Shown here piece after piece: positions 12,401 to 27,400 of a stretch of DNA of 64,000 nt (position 1 is the stretch's first letter; the number at the start of each line of letters is the position of its first letter). Position numbers and translations under genes: made by a program. The stretch covers positions 62,001-126,000 of the forward strand of contig NZ_JAAKEN010000001.1 in the NCBI RefSeq assembly GCF_011039175.1. The letters run 5' to 3'. This DNA comes from Slackia sp. ZJ119 (GTDB lineage: Bacteria; Actinomycetota; Coriobacteriia; Coriobacteriales; Eggerthellaceae). Below the pieces are notes generated by a model. It had not been told where the DNA came from. It saw only the letters and a list, made by a program, of their open reading frames with translations, and did not search any database.

Positions 12401-15400
12401 GCAGCGGTACCTGGAAGTCGGGCGTCCTGCAAAGCAGCTGGGACGGTCACAGCAAAATCACGCAAAACAACTGGATCCCGAGCCAGCGCGGCTACTACGA
12501 CTATGCGTCGGGCTATGAGACGAAGCTGAAGAACCCCACGCGCTTCACGATGGAGCGCGGCGGCACGGCCACGGTTTCACTGCTGGACAAGAGCAGCCGA
12601 AAGGATGCGCGCTTCACCGATTCGGTGGACGAGCTCATCGGTTATGAAACGCATCGGGTGGTGCTGTCTGGCAAGCTGTTCCAGCAGCCGGGCACCGAGC
12701 AGACGTATAAGGATAGCGTGAACCAGTATGCCGGCATCGCCGAGAACCTGAAGCTGCAGTACTACGACAAGACCGACGTCAACGGCACAAACCTGAAAAC
12801 GGTCGACTTGAAGTCGCTGCTCGAATTCGTGTACCAGGCAAAGATCGGCAAGGAAGAGATCGAGCTGGCGAAGAAGGACACCCTGAGCACGCGGAAGTCG
12901 CGCAAGTGGGATCGGGCCACCTATACGGATCAGAGCATCGCGCGAAGCAGCCTTGCCAAGAATATCCAGGATGCGGTCGCCATTGATGAGACTACCGGCG
13001 ACATCACCATTGACTGGAGCCTGTGGAACAAAGGCTACCTTGTCAATGTGATCATCGATTTCTCGCAGTACAACAATTGGGTGACCGATGACACGAACGC
13101 GTTCGTGCGTTTCGACGGCAAGATGACTAATCGCCTGATGCGGGTCGAGCTTGACTCCGACTTCCGCACGCGCCAGCCGGTCGACTGCTGGACGCGCGGC
13201 TGGACGAGCCGCGTGGCGATGGATGCCATTCTGCCGCCGATCCGCCCGAATACCAGCATGGGCGCGTACGGCCACGAAGCCAATGCGGACGGCCCGGCCG
13301 ACGACAGCATCTCCACCATGCATATCAACAAAGCGGGGCTCTTCTCTGACGGCACGCTCAGCTTCACCGAGCGCAACCGTTTCATCGAGCGCTACTGGGC
13401 CCAGTACCCGTCCGGCTCGTCCGAGGTCAAGAAAGACAAGCCCATCGCGTATCGCTTGGAGGAGAATTCCGGCTTCCGCGCAAGGGTGACGAACAAGTCT
13501 CCCCATCCCATCTATCTGGGTGCGGTGCTGTCCATCGGCAATCTGACGGCGCGTTGGGACAGCGATACGCGCGGCGATAAGGAAATCGGCCAGTCGAAGG
13601 ACAAGAACTTCGGCTTCCATACCACGTTCCTGTCACTGTCCGAAGGCCTCATGAAGAACACCGCCATCGACTACGTTATCGTGAAGACGGTGCCGGCCGG
13701 CACGAAGATAAGGAGCGGCGAGGGCCGCACGACCCAGCTAGTGAGCAAAGGCGACAACTATATTTGGAATGGTCATCGTTACGACTATCGCTACATCGAT
13801 CCGGCCGACACTGACCAGTTCACCGGCCTTGGCACCTACATCCCCAAAGTCAAGCACACCACCTGGGTGCTGCTGTGGGGCGACAAGCTGAAGGACGATG
13901 AGGCAAAGGGCCGCAACATCAGCGACAAGCTGAGGAGCTACGCCACGACGCTGACGGCGGACAAGCAGCTTCTGACTACATTTGTCAACCTGCCGCTTGC
14001 GAACACCTATCAGGACGAGAACGGCAACACGTGCTATTACAAAGTCGTCGATATTTCCGACTACATGAAGAACGACGACGGCACCGGGGCCGTCGAGCTG
14101 CCGGCCAGCCTGTGGGGCAAAAACGAGGCGTACTACTTCGAAACGCACTTCTCGAACGTGGCATCGTGGTTGTACGAGGACGACAACGTGTACATGGACG
14201 TGTTCGGGTATTCCATCGACTCGCCCGACGTGAACAACGCCACCGACCCGTACTTTGCCGAATCGAACGACGCTGACAGCACGTACAACCAGTACGACAT
14301 CGCGCATTACGGCACCACGCACAGCTGGGGCTGCCCGGGCGGCGGCTACAATATCGAGCCGCGCTACTTGGGCTACAGAGCCTACGTGGGCAACTACTAC
14401 ACTGTCGTGGAAGGCGATTCCGACTTCCATGCCACCTATCCCGACGCTACGTGGGATGGTTGGTATGACACGACTGACCATGACGAGCAAACGCGTTCCT
14501 ACGACGAAGCGAACCTCTATGCCACTATCGGCATCCCCGGGGCGCTGAACGGTGCCAACTCGTATTACAGCTCGTCGCTGAAGCAGGCCAAAGACGCCGT
14601 GGCCAAGACCGATCTGAGCAACAATGCCTTTGACCAGTCGTCCAAGAAGGGCGACCAGGTGAAAACCATGTGGGGCGAAGACGGCGCGGGCTATCGCTTC
14701 TCGTTCGGCAACTTCGGTCGCAAGATGTTCGAATCCGAGCTGCGCATCGGTACGCTGGACCGCAAAGAAGAAACCAGGTCGGTGACCACGTCGCAGTACA
14801 AGAAATGGAACGGCAATGTGACGGATGGCAGCGAAGTGTATGCCGAAACCATCACCCACAGCAACGACGACGTCGAAGAATACGAAAACGCGGTGCGCGG
14901 CTTCCAGACGAAGGCCATCGCGCTGTCGAAGGAAGTCGTCGACAACACGCAAATCCGCCGCGTGGTGGTGACGTACTTCCCGGCCGGCCGGGTGCTTCCT
15001 TACACGCGTCCGAGCAAAAAGACGCTGGTCATCAACAATTCCGACGCTACCACCGACGTGGGCAACCTCCACATTCCGGACGTTCCGAACGCAGGTACGA
15101 AGTTGGTGAGCTTCGAAGAGCTGAAGAAGAACAACAACGGCGTCGTTGTGCTTGATTGGGACCTGTGGGGCAAGGGCTACGTCACCAACGTCGTCGTGCG
15201 CTTCGACGGCGTGGACGTGGGCATGGGCGCCAATGACAGCAACCAGCTGGACAACACCGGCTACGTCGACTTGTGGGGCGAAAGCAACGCGGTCGCCGAC
15301 ATGCCGCTGACGTCGTGGTTCGGCTGCGACTACAAATATGAAGGCTGGCACTACCAGCTCAATGAAGTCAATCCGGACAACAACCAAGGGCCGCTGCGCC

Positions 15401-18400
15401 CCTATGGCCTGAACCGCGGCAACTACCGGTACTACACCGAATTCCCCTATGACTCAAACCGCTCCAGTTCGTTCCGCTGGGTGCATCACAACGGCTGGCC
15501 GAACGTGTGGGCCAACGACACGTCCTGGCCGTCCGGCTTCATCAACGGCTACACGCGCGTCGGCGACTTCGTGCAGTACATGTCCAACCACTCGACGGTG
15601 TCGAACGTCACGCTGCCTGAAAGCTCGTACGACCCGACGCTCATGCCGCAGTTCAAACGCCTTATCGCCGTTTGGCAGGGTTACTGGCACGGCAGGAACA
15701 GCTCTGACGCCGGCGGCGACACCGCTTGGCTGTTCGGCCGCGTGCCGGAGGTCGATGAAGACGTCGAGGCCAAGGCGTTCGCGCGGTCGACCACGCCGGG
15801 CGGCTCGGAGAGCTACAACCCGGTGAATGACACCAAGGACGTGCTCGGTTTGAGCGATGAGGCGACCGGTTATCTGGACGAGCCGGGTTCGGGCTATCGC
15901 TTCACCATCGCCAACAATGCCGAGGCTGACAAGACCGACATGGCCAAGGCCTACTTCGCCACCATGAAGATCCCGGTCGCCGAGGAACAGAAGAAGAATG
16001 AAAACGGCGATCTGGTGAACACCGGCAAGTACGTGAACTTCACCACGGAATCCATCGTGCTGTCCAAGGGCGTGTTCGAGCGCTCGACCGTCAAGTCGTT
16101 GAAGCTGAACACGAAGCCCTACGGCCAGGGCGAAAAGACCAAGGTCGTGAACGGCGCCGACCTTATTGCGCTGGCGAAAGCGACGGTTGCTGATGACGGC
16201 ACGGTAGTGCTCGCGAACACGCCGAGCGCTGAGGCCGCGTACCTGAACTACGCGGTGTATGACAGTGTGACCGGCCGCATCAACGTGCCGAAGCTGAAGA
16301 CGACCACCGAAACGAAGGACGTGACGACGTACACGTTGGTGAACGAGGGCGGTACTGCTCTTGAAGGCTACGCGGTGACGTATGACGCCGGGGCTGAAGC
16401 CACCGACGAGACTGAGAAGTATAAGGTCACGAAGGATGGTGAAGAGGCTGTCGAGTTTACGGTCAAGGATGAAACTCCCGCCGATGCTGCCGAAGGGCAA
16501 AAAGTACTGAAGGTGTACCAAGTAGTCAAACCGGAAGACGAGGGCGGCGAGTCGACGAGCGAGCTCGTCGGCACCATCAAGGAAGACAAGACTACCGAGC
16601 AGGTTGAAAAAACCGCCGCCACCGACGAAATCCTGCTCTATCGTGACGCGCAGGGCAACATCGTCATCAATGCCGCGTTCTGGGACGGCGATTACTTCCG
16701 CAACCTGGAACTGTTCATGCGCGACTTCAGGAACAACACGAGCGCCGGCGATGCGGGCACGGCATTCGTCGAGCTGTTCGGCACGGGCACGAACCGCTGG
16801 GTCGGCCAGAAGGTGTATGCGACGTTCCGCACCGATTGGCTGACGCCGTGGTGGAACACGAACAACACGCTGCACAACTACAGCGATTCCAATGGCGAGC
16901 TAACGCTGGAGCCCAGCTTCGAGAAAGTGCGGCGTACGCCCAACGTTAAGGCCAGCCGGGATGCGTCGTCGCTCAACTGGGTGTTCCGGCGCGGCGGAGC
17001 CACGACATGGTGGACGAACGTGTGGAACACGGGCACGAGCACCAGTGAGTCTTCCACTGGTTGGACCGGCTACCGCTACAACATCTTCAGCCGCGAATTT
17101 GGGCCGTTCTCCGACAAGGTAGCCAGCCTGTCGGGCAACGCGCCGTACACGGACACCGACTGGGCGCGTCTCAACATCGCGCTGCCGCCGATGCGTCCGC
17201 GCGTTGAGATGTACTCCTACGTAAACGCCGACGGCGCGAACCTTAGTCAGAACGGCACCAACTTGACGAAGGCGAGCGGCACCGTGAAGCTGCACCAGGC
17301 GAATCATACGTCGGAAGCGGCGTCGTCCAGCTACGACACGCAGTACTACGCGAACCCCGATTCGCCGCGTGCGTACTACCTGGACGAGACGAGCGGCTAT
17401 CGTGCGGTCGTCACGAACGATTCGGAATACTCGCTCAAGCCGGGCGCGACGCTGGTGTTTGGCGAGCTCATTCCGGTGTCGTACGTCAATGCGCCGGCGC
17501 TGCTGGGCAACACGGGCTTCCGCACCACGAAGCTGACGCTGTCCAAGGCGCTCTACGACGCCGGCACGCGCTACACCGAAACCGCCACCGGCAAAGAACT
17601 GACGATCGATGCGAGCGGCCAGCTCCTTCGTCCGGACGGCGCCGCCGTGGCTGAGGACAAAGCCACCACCGAGCATACGATCAAGTCCATCAAGCTCGTG
17701 TACCGTCCGTATAACTCCGCTCGTGCGCTGAAGGGTGACGTGACGACGCGCCGCACTTCCGACGGCACGTTGCACAGCGTGGACGGCCTGGTAACTGCCA
17801 AATACGATGCCGACCAGGTGAACAGCTGGTTCGCCAACGGGTCGGACGTGGAGAAGCCGGCGCCGCTTGGCAGTGAGGTCTTCTACCAGAAGTTCGTGAA
17901 AGAGGGAACCGACGAGGCGAACTACCTGCCGGTCATGGAGTCCTTTGACGCGACGGCTGAGAACTTGGCAGCGGCTGTATCCGATAACAGTACCAAGTTG
18001 TATGTAAGCACCGACAAAGGCAGCGGATATGCGCCCGTTACGTTGCAGCAAGTGCCGGCCGAAAATGCTGGCGCCGGCTCGACGTACACGTACACGGTCG
18101 ATGGCGCCGCAGCGCCCGAAGGCCAGGGCGGGGAAGAACCCGCTGCTCCGCAGCCTGTCGTCATCGGCACGACGCAGCTGTTCGTGCCCACGAGCGACGA
18201 GGCCGTCATCTATGCGGAGTCCGTCAAGGCGAAGGAAGCCAACGGCAGTCTCTACATCCTCGACGGCGAGACCTACCGCGCCGTCACTATCCAGCGTACC
18301 GCGCAAGAACCGGCGCCGACCGGTGGCGAAACCACCGGTCCTGCGAACCCGCCCGCGACCACGTACACCTATGCCTACGTGGTCGACGGCGAGGCCGCTT

Positions 18401-21400
18401 GGGGCATCACGCGCGACGATGCAGGCAACGTGACGCTCGACGCCTCGAAGTGGATGTTCGGCGATCTGGTGAAGGTCGTCATAGACTACGGCTACTTCCA
18501 GAAGCGCCTGACCGGCACGAACGCCTACGCCGACTTCTTCGGCTACGCCATCGACTCGCCGGACGTGAACAAGCGCGACGCGCGTTACAACCACAGCAGG
18601 TGGGATTGGTACTACGACGTCGTGAAGCTGCCGGCCGACTTCCGCACGGAATACGACATTGCCGGTTGGAACTACCTGGCTCTGGGCAATAACGACGGCA
18701 AGGATACGAAAGACTTCACCGGCCAGTCGACCTTCGAGGAAAACTCTTACGACGAGCTCACGCGCTCGCACGACCATGGCACGCTGTATGCGCACCTTGG
18801 CCCCACCAGCCAACGCGTCGTTGCGAAGTCGTACTTCTACGGCGACAACAACAACGCGATCCTTCCGATGAAGGAGGGCATCGCGCTTGCCGACACGAAC
18901 GAAGCGTACTTCCGCTACTACGGTGCGGGCTTCCGCTTCACGTACAGCAACTATGCTGATCCGGACAAAGACTACGACAAGGCCGTCTACAACATCGACT
19001 ACCCGATGCGCGACTCCGTCATCACCATCGGCGCCATGCCGGAAGAGGACGTGCCTAGCCTCGACCAGTCGCTGTGGTTCAACAAGAAGCGCTGCTTCGA
19101 CGCAGCCTACGTGTCGCTGTCGAAGGGCTTCTTGGAGGCCACGACGTGGAACGCGGCCACGAACAGCACCGACGGGGTCGAGCCGGGCAACGCCATCAAG
19201 TCCATTGAGGTGCAGGCGTACGACCAGAACGACACGCCGGCTTTGCGGACGTACAACCTGAACGTCGCCGACCTGCTGGCGAAGAACAAAGACGTTGAGG
19301 GCAATGTGAAGATTCCTGCCTCGATGTGGGAAAACGGCTATCTGAGCAAGGTGACCGTGAAACTGTCGCACTTCAACGCCGGCGTGCGGCCCGACGGCGT
19401 CTGGAACGCGCCGAACGCCTCGGCCAGCAACGCTGCCATCGACGTGCTTGGCCGCGCCGATTCGTCGGAGCAGCGCATCAAGCTGTGGTCCAGCTTCAAC
19501 ACTGACTACAATGCCAATGATTACCTGAAAGGTCAGCTTAATGACAGCGGCAAATGGGACCACGCCGATAACATGTACAGCTCGCGCACGTCTAAGACGC
19601 TGGGCCTTTCGTCGAGCAAAACGTCGTATCTCGGCACTGAGTCAGAGAGCATCGACCGCGGCATGGATCTCAAGGACGTTGCGGCCCTGAACCTGCGCAT
19701 CGACGGCATCGAGCCCAGGGTGAACACCCACACGTTCCTCTACGGAGACGAGCTGGGCTTCCTGGACGAGACGATGGAATACTCCAACGACGGCGAGCCC
19801 AGCAAGCCGCTTGAGACGCTCATGGGTTCCAGCAACTCCGGGTGGCGCTTCTACCTGTCCAACCCGAAGTCGTTCGCCATGGACAGCGCACGCGTGACCA
19901 TTGGCGTGGACAACGCGAAACTGTCGTCGAGGTCCGGCGGCCACAAGATCGACGAGAGAAGCAATCACCTGAACTACGACGGCGGCGGCGTCATGTACGG
20001 CGAGCTGGTCGACGGCCAGTGGCGCGGCTTCGAAGTGGAACATCTGTATGTGAATGAGCAAGCGCTCGCGAACTTCTTGGCCGAGCCACTCGCGCGAATG
20101 CAGAGCGGATCCGTGTGGAGCAAGCTGAATTCGAAGATGCCGAACGGGGTCGATTCGACCGAAGAGCTTGTCGACACCTACGAGCACCTGACGACGCGCA
20201 TGAACCCGCAACAGAACCTTGCTGCGCTCGATGCGTTGAACGAAGAGCAGGTGAAGACACTGCTTGGCGACAGCAACGTGGTCGTGACGCACATCGCACG
20301 CAGCCCGCAAACCGACAACAGCGGCAAGCCGACGCAAGACGCCACAACCAAGACAATGCGCGTGCTGCAGAGCAACGGCCTGTATGCCAACGTCAACACG
20401 TACATTGCCACGCTCAATCCTTCTTCCGGCGAATCAAAGAAGGCAGACAATACCATCAAGCTGGCAGACTGCCTGGTCAAGAACAAGGACGGCCACTGGG
20501 TCATCGACGTGGCGTCTCGAAGCACGTGGAACCCGTCGACGCCTGCGAACTCCGACGGCGAGCGCTACTTCATGACGGCCACGTTCCACTTCCCCAGCTA
20601 TGCGGCGAACGTGGAATACGTCGACAACGAGGCGAACAACGCCAAGGCCGTCAACCCGAGCCAAGACGCGACCAACGCCTACATCGAGGTGCACGGCGCC
20701 CCGACGCGTGCGACCGTTCTGGCGCTGAACGCGGCGTTCTCGACTGACTACAACACCGACAACTGGAACAACAACACCTACACGCCCACGATTGCCGGCG
20801 ACTATGCCAAGATGCGCGTGCTGACGGCTGTTCCGTCGGTGGACTCGTACTTCAACTGGACGGGCGGCCGGACCACCGACAAGAAGCATTCCGAGGCCAA
20901 CAACGAAACCGATCCGGTGACGCACAAGCCTCTGAGCGGCAAGTCGGTCACCAGCGTGCCGTATCGCTGGGGCGAGGAATTTGCGCGCTACACCCCCGAA
21001 CAGCGCGCGCAATACGACGAGAAGGCCTGGTACGAATACATCCTGCAGAACCAGGCGAAGTCCATGGCCGAAAACGGCTTCGTGGACCTGGCCGTGAACG
21101 GCGTGAGCAGCATGAGGGCGAACGACGAGAACGGCAACGAAATAGTCGAGACGCGCGGCTTCATTGCGCAGGAGCTGCAGATCGACGGCTTCTACCTGAC
21201 GCTCGATGGCGATTCCAAGCGCAAGAACGTGAACAGCAGCACGGCGATCGCCGCTCGTGGCAACAAGGTTGTTGAGCGGGCGAATCCGCTGCCGGTGCCG
21301 TCGGTGCTCAACGGCAATGGCGGCACTCCTGTTGCAGGACTTGATCCTAATATCGACCGTAAAGGCACGGTCACCTACACCGCGCCTGCGAGCGAGGAAG

Positions 21401-24400
21401 TGACGAATCCCGAGCCGAAGACGCTGAACGTCACGGTCGTCTACGGCGAAGGCGAAGGCGATGCCGCCGCGCTCATCAGGGGCTTCAAGGTTGCCGGCGA
21501 AAGCGAGAGCGACCCTGAGCTCGTGTTCGAATGCACCGCGACGAACAACAGCGACGGCACGTACACGCTGGCGGTCACCAAGGTGCCGGACGATTCCGAG
21601 TACGTCACGGACGGCACCTACACCCTGACGCTTGCCGCTGGCCAGCCGGCGGTGCCCCTCACGCCTGCCATGCCCATCGACTATCGCTGGTACAACCGCG
21701 GCGGCGAGATCGCCGATCTGTGGCTGTACGACTACGCCACCGTCGTGCCGCACACGATAAAGGGCACCACGGCGGGCGGCGCGACCTACACGATGGAGAC
21801 GGAGGAAGAAAACACCAAGACCGTCTACACCGGCGTCATCTTGGGCCCGAACAACACGCGCAAGGAACCGGTCGCCAGCATTGAGATGACTGACGAGGTC
21901 ATCGAATACCTGCTGGAAAAGAACGCGGACAGCACCGCCATCAAATGGAACGACAACAAGGCTGCGTCGAACCCGTCCGGCTATTACGAAAAAGACGCCA
22001 TGCTGTCGCTGAAGTTGGACAAGGAATCCCTGCAGGATCTGGCCAACAAGTTCCCGAGCCAGGTGAAGCTGCGCAAGAAGAGCGGCAGCAACGAATTCGA
22101 CTACGCCGAAATTGCCAACGTGCGCCTGAACTACAAGGTCATGTCGGCCGAGCTGTACCTGAACTACCCGACGTACATTGCCGAGGAACGCAACGTGCTG
22201 TCCACGGAGAAGGCCGGCATGAACACCTCGCTCACCGCGCGCGTGTTCGGCACCGTGCACACCCACGGCACGCCCACGTCTTTGACGGCGCCCTATACCT
22301 ACAGCGGCTCCATGTCGTCGACGGCCTACTTCTTCCCGCAGTCGAGCTTCTATGGCAACATCGACCGCACGTCCATGAAGTCGGTCTCCATTTCGCAGTT
22401 TGACGCGGCGTCGTCGGCGCAGGCGTTCAAGGCCGGCGCCAACGACACCGTGCAGCCGTCCAACCAGCCCGAAACGCTGACGAACACGCAGAAGGCCAAC
22501 AGCACGAACCAGGCCATCGTCACCGTGGCGAACAAGGAAGACAAGAACGGCTACCTGTTCACCGTGCGCAACACCACGCAGGCTCGCGCCGACCGCACCA
22601 CCGTTTCCATGCGCATCGATTCGGTGTCCATGAAGGCGGCGTCCATGCGGACGGACGGCTCGGGCGCAGATCCCCTCGACACCAACTGGTACTACAAGTA
22701 CCGCGGCGTCGTGCGCGGCTTCAAGACCGATCAGCTCGACATCTCCCAAGCGCTCATGACCATGGGCGAGCTTGAAGACGTGACGCTCACGTTCCTGCAG
22801 CCCGACGGCCGCGTCGTCACCGTGAAGGTGCCGTGGGATTCCGCGCTGTGGCAGAAGATCTTCCAGACAGGCTCGAAGAGCTACAAGCTGAACTTTGCGA
22901 CCGAGTGGAAGGATGCCGGCGATCTGAGGAACCTGAAGGCCTTTGGCGACGCGGAAAACCGGAACCAGAAGCTAGAGGTTTCCTTCGGCCAGAACCCGAC
23001 CGCCTATGAAGATGCGGTTAAGGCCGACAGTGACAGTTTGAAGTACTACGAGATCGACGACTTGTACCTGTCGCGCGTCGACTTCAACTACGCCTCCATC
23101 GAGCCGTCGTGGCGTGCCGATGCGGGCACGCGCCCTGCCAAACCTGGCTACACGCCTGCCACGCCGAGCCCCGACGTGCCGGCCGACGACCTGGGCGAGC
23201 TGAACGTGCGTGCCACGGGCTCGGCCGACTGGTACAACTCCGGCGGCAACACCGCTCCGTTCAACAACGCTTGGAACGGCACGGTGGGCTACTACAACTA
23301 CAACAACGACTCCGGCTGGGTGTACGGCACCGACGCCACGAAGACCTGGTGCGTGGCGCCGTACATGACCACGAGCACCTGGTGGTACCACTCCAGCAAC
23401 TATGGCCGCAACTACTACTATTACTATCCGCACAACAACACGCTGCACACCGAGTTCTTCCTGAAGCAGAAGGGCGTGTTCGACACGCGCGGCAACGCCT
23501 ACAAGGGCTACTACCGCGACGCGTACGAGTCGAGCGAGATCACCAAGATCGACACGACGCGTGCCTGCGCGGCCATTTCCGTGGCGCGTCCCTACCTGGA
23601 GACGCATTCGTACGTGCGTTACGGCGACGTGGCCAACTACACGAACACGGCCGTTTCCGACGGCTGGTCGTCGGACAGCAACCGCACCGAAGTGTCCGTG
23701 CCCTACGGCAAGACGTTCAACTTCTGGACCACGCTGAAGAACCAGACCGCCACGTCCAAGCTTGACGACGTGGACGTGACCGTCACGTTCCCCGTGCAGC
23801 TTGAAAAGAACGTGCGCAAATCTGCAGCCCTGACGGACGCGACCGACCACTATTACACCGGCTTCCATGCCATCAACTACAACGTGTCGGCGGCGCTCAT
23901 CAATTCGTTCCCGACGGTTGACCCGACGGCTGAAGGCAACACGGATACGGATCTTGACCGTGCGAACCCGAACGACGGCGTCGGCAAGATCCGCATCATG
24001 GGTCTGTCGCCGTACCAGGTACTGCAAACGTCGCAAGATGGCGTGTCGTACCTAGGCGCACAAGTGAAGATCGTCCTGAAGCCGTTCTATGTGAACGGAC
24101 GGCTGGCTGGCTTCGAGCTTGACGAGAATTCCACCGGCGAAGACCGTGCGGGTGCGAAGGTTACGGCCGAATCCAAGGTTTGGGAGCCGGCGGAGAACCT
24201 GTACCACGAGATCGAATACGGCGAGGACGGCTATGCCGAGTACCGGCAGTCCGACACAGAGACGGTGCAGACGCGCTTCTACCTGAACAAGGACGGCTCG
24301 TTCAGCCTGACCGAGAAGCAGGTGTACGACCTGGGCATCGAAGTGCCGGTCACGTTCCAGCTGTACTCCTGGAAGAACATGCAGGAGGATTTGTTCAGCG

Positions 24401-27400
24401 GCTTCGTGCAGGGTTGGACCGGCGGTGCGAGCGGTCACCACGAGGAATCCACCGTTGCGACCAAGAGCATCGAAAACCAGACCATCAGCGTGCAGGGCTA
24501 CGCCGACTCGAACTTCGAGACGCAGCGCTCCATCCAGGTGGTCACGCAGAACCACCTCGACGGCTTCCGCGAGCCGCCGCTGGACCTTCCGTCCATGGCG
24601 ACGCCTGCCAACAACATCGCGCCGGTCGACAACGCGTCGGACAACTATATCCTGCAGCGCCAGGACCGCTCGCTGTACTTCGTGTCCAACATGTACTACG
24701 ACGCCGTCAGCCGCGTGGCATACGCCGACGTGAACTCCGGCGAAACGGTCAGCGACAAGACGGCCTCCGACGCGAAGGCCGACATGACGCCGCTTCAGAT
24801 CATCGAGAACTTCGACACGCTCTATGAGCTTGAGAACGGAGCAGACCTGTCCGCCGCCGGTGTCACCTTCTACAAGGAAACCGTCACGGTGCCCGAAAAG
24901 ACCGACGAAGGCCAGACGGGGAATCCGCCGGTGACCCCGCCTGCGGGCACGCCGGGCGCCCCGGCCGAGCCCGAAAAGGTCTACGACCCGATCGCCGACA
25001 CGGCTGCCGCCTACGAGTTCCAGGAAGAAGGCAACCAGCTCTACTACAACAACAGCCCGGTTGAAGGCAAACCCAATTATGTGAAGGCACGCCTGGTGGC
25101 GACGACCGACGAAGCCGGCGCCCCGACAGGGTCCTACACCTATTACATCTCCGAAAAGAGCGTGATGGAAAACGCTTCTGACGCGGAGAAGGAAACCGCG
25201 AAGTGGATGCTGCGCCATGAGGGCTATGTGCTCGACGTCATCTACCAGTACAGCGACAACTCCTACACGACCGTCGCCGCGCCTGACGGCACCATCCTGT
25301 TCGACTCGACCGGCAAGCTGTCCAACGAGTTTGCGGCCAAGTTCAACAAGGGCACCAACAACAACTTGTTCGACGCGTCCGGCCGCCAGGTTTACGACGC
25401 AGACCTGAAAGAGGTCTATCTCTACGACGGCGAAGGCCAAGACGCTGCCCGGACCACCTATAAGGCGGGAGACCTGGTCGACGAAGCCGTGCCCGATGGC
25501 TACGTCATTCGCGTCGACGTTGCCAAGTCTTCGGCCGACGGCCAGGGCAACACCGATCCGTCCAAGCCGCAAAACTCCGAAGCGACCGCTGCGACGCGGA
25601 AGGCCACGGTGTACGTGTCGCGCGGCCCGACACCGGCAGCGGAAGTCGAAGCGCAAGAAAACCTGCTCGAAAAAGTCGTGGCCGAGAAGATGGACGAGGG
25701 AAGCGCCAGGGCTCTGCTCGCGAATGACTACGAGATCGATGACACCGAATACGTGTACGATCGCGATCCCAATACCCAGAACAAGGTGCTTTCCGCCGAG
25801 CTGACCGCCGAAGCCGAATTTGACGACAACGGCGTGAAGACGAAGAATGCCCGGGTGAAGCTGACGGTGTCCAAGGGTCCCGATCCGCTGCAGAAGTATC
25901 TGGATGCGGCGGCCACTTCGGTGGATGCTGCCAAGGCAACCCTTAAAGCAGACGACTATATGGTGGAAACCGAAGAGGTCTACAGCGACACGGTGGCCGA
26001 GGGCGCCTTTGTGTCCATGGAACACACCACGCCCACGCCGCAGAAGACCCAGGCGAAGGAAGGCGTTGCCAACCCGATGCCGATCGGCCTGCCCGCTGCG
26101 GCCAACGAGGCGTATGACGCTTACGAGGCAGCTGCCGAGGCCTACGTGGCCAAGCTGACTCCGCACGTGACGCAAGGCCTGTTCGACGACGACGGCACCA
26201 TCATTCCGTACTACCGCGACAAAGACTCGGACAAGCTCGTGGCGGTCAGGGTGACCAAGAAGGCCGGCTTCGATGCCCCGACGTATTGCGACGTCGCGGG
26301 TCAGCCGCTGCCGCGCGACACGGAGCTGTACGACGTGAACGGCAGCGTGATCGACACGGCGTCGACCACGCTGTACGGCTATGTCGCCCAGCCGGTCACG
26401 CGCAAGGCGCGTCTGATCGATGGCGGCGCGATCGAGCATTACTACACCGACCTGAGCAACAACGTCGTTGCCATCGAACGCGTCAACGGCAGCGAAACGA
26501 CGTATGTGGACAAAGAAGGCAACGCGGTCACGATCGAAAAAGTCGAGGAGACCGTCGGCGCAGGCCAAGAGGGCGACCCGATCTATAAAGACGGCGACGT
26601 CACCTACGACGAGAGCGAAGTCGTGCGCGACATCACGGCGGACAGCATTTCGTACTACCACATCTCCGACACGGCCAAAGCGAAGAAGCTCACGCGCGAA
26701 GTGGGCACCAAGAAGACCACCTACAGCCTTGTCAAGCTGGCCGAAGTGCATGCCGACGCCGGCGCAGGCGGCCAAAGCGCCCAGGGCTCCTACGTCGACG
26801 GCGACGGCAACCCGGTCGTCATCGACACCCTTGGCCCGCGGATCTGCAACGCCGACGGCGATCGCATCGATCCGAATTCGCCGTCCATCACGCGCGTGCC
26901 CGTGGCCGAAGGCTCCGACCAGCTGATGACCGTGCTGTACAGCAAGGACAATCCCCAGCAGCAGGTCTACTATGACGCCTACGGCAACCTGGTGAACGTC
27001 ACCACCACCGTGACGGTCACCGAAGAGCATCCGACTGAGGTCACGCTCAACACTCTGAGCGGCGCCGAAAGAGCGACGCTGGAATACAATGCCAGCAATG
27101 ACATCGTGAAGGTGACATGCGCGAACGGCACCGTGTATTCTGGCGACAGCCTGGACGTTTCGAAGAACGAAGACACCGGCTTCATCACCTTGGCCGATGC
27201 CGCAGGCAAGGTCATCGGCACCATCGCGATGGTCACGAACAGCGTCACCGCGGTCGACATCGTTGATTCGCAGACGAGCACGCCGTGTACCTGGCAGAAG
27301 AACGGCCTGGTCACGCTGTATGAGCGCAAGGCCAACCTGTGGGATGCCGACGAGCCCTACCAGATCGACTGCTTCGGCACTCGTTACGCAGAAGAACCGG

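Larger units (their letters stand above)
7117..20800 (+). repeat. Array of thirteen diverged GSGWR modules
   Basis: A module recurs with starts at 7117, 7876, 8953, 9793, 10684, 11569, 12508, 13465, 14683, 15886, 17392, 18922 and 19834. Spacing is 759-1530 bases, about 250-510 residues. Each copy opens with a motif like GSGWR or GAGYRF followed by a strand ending in N, then a VG.VL or IG.L strand. Many then have an LSKG-type motif, a GYL or YLRGF strand, a DVYG-like motif and a final F-E/N/R-T-D/N-Y strand. A link of the type AP.....V.GMR leads to the next copy. The family is unknown to me. A possible fourteenth, weak copy lies at 22546. Confidence 0.7.
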
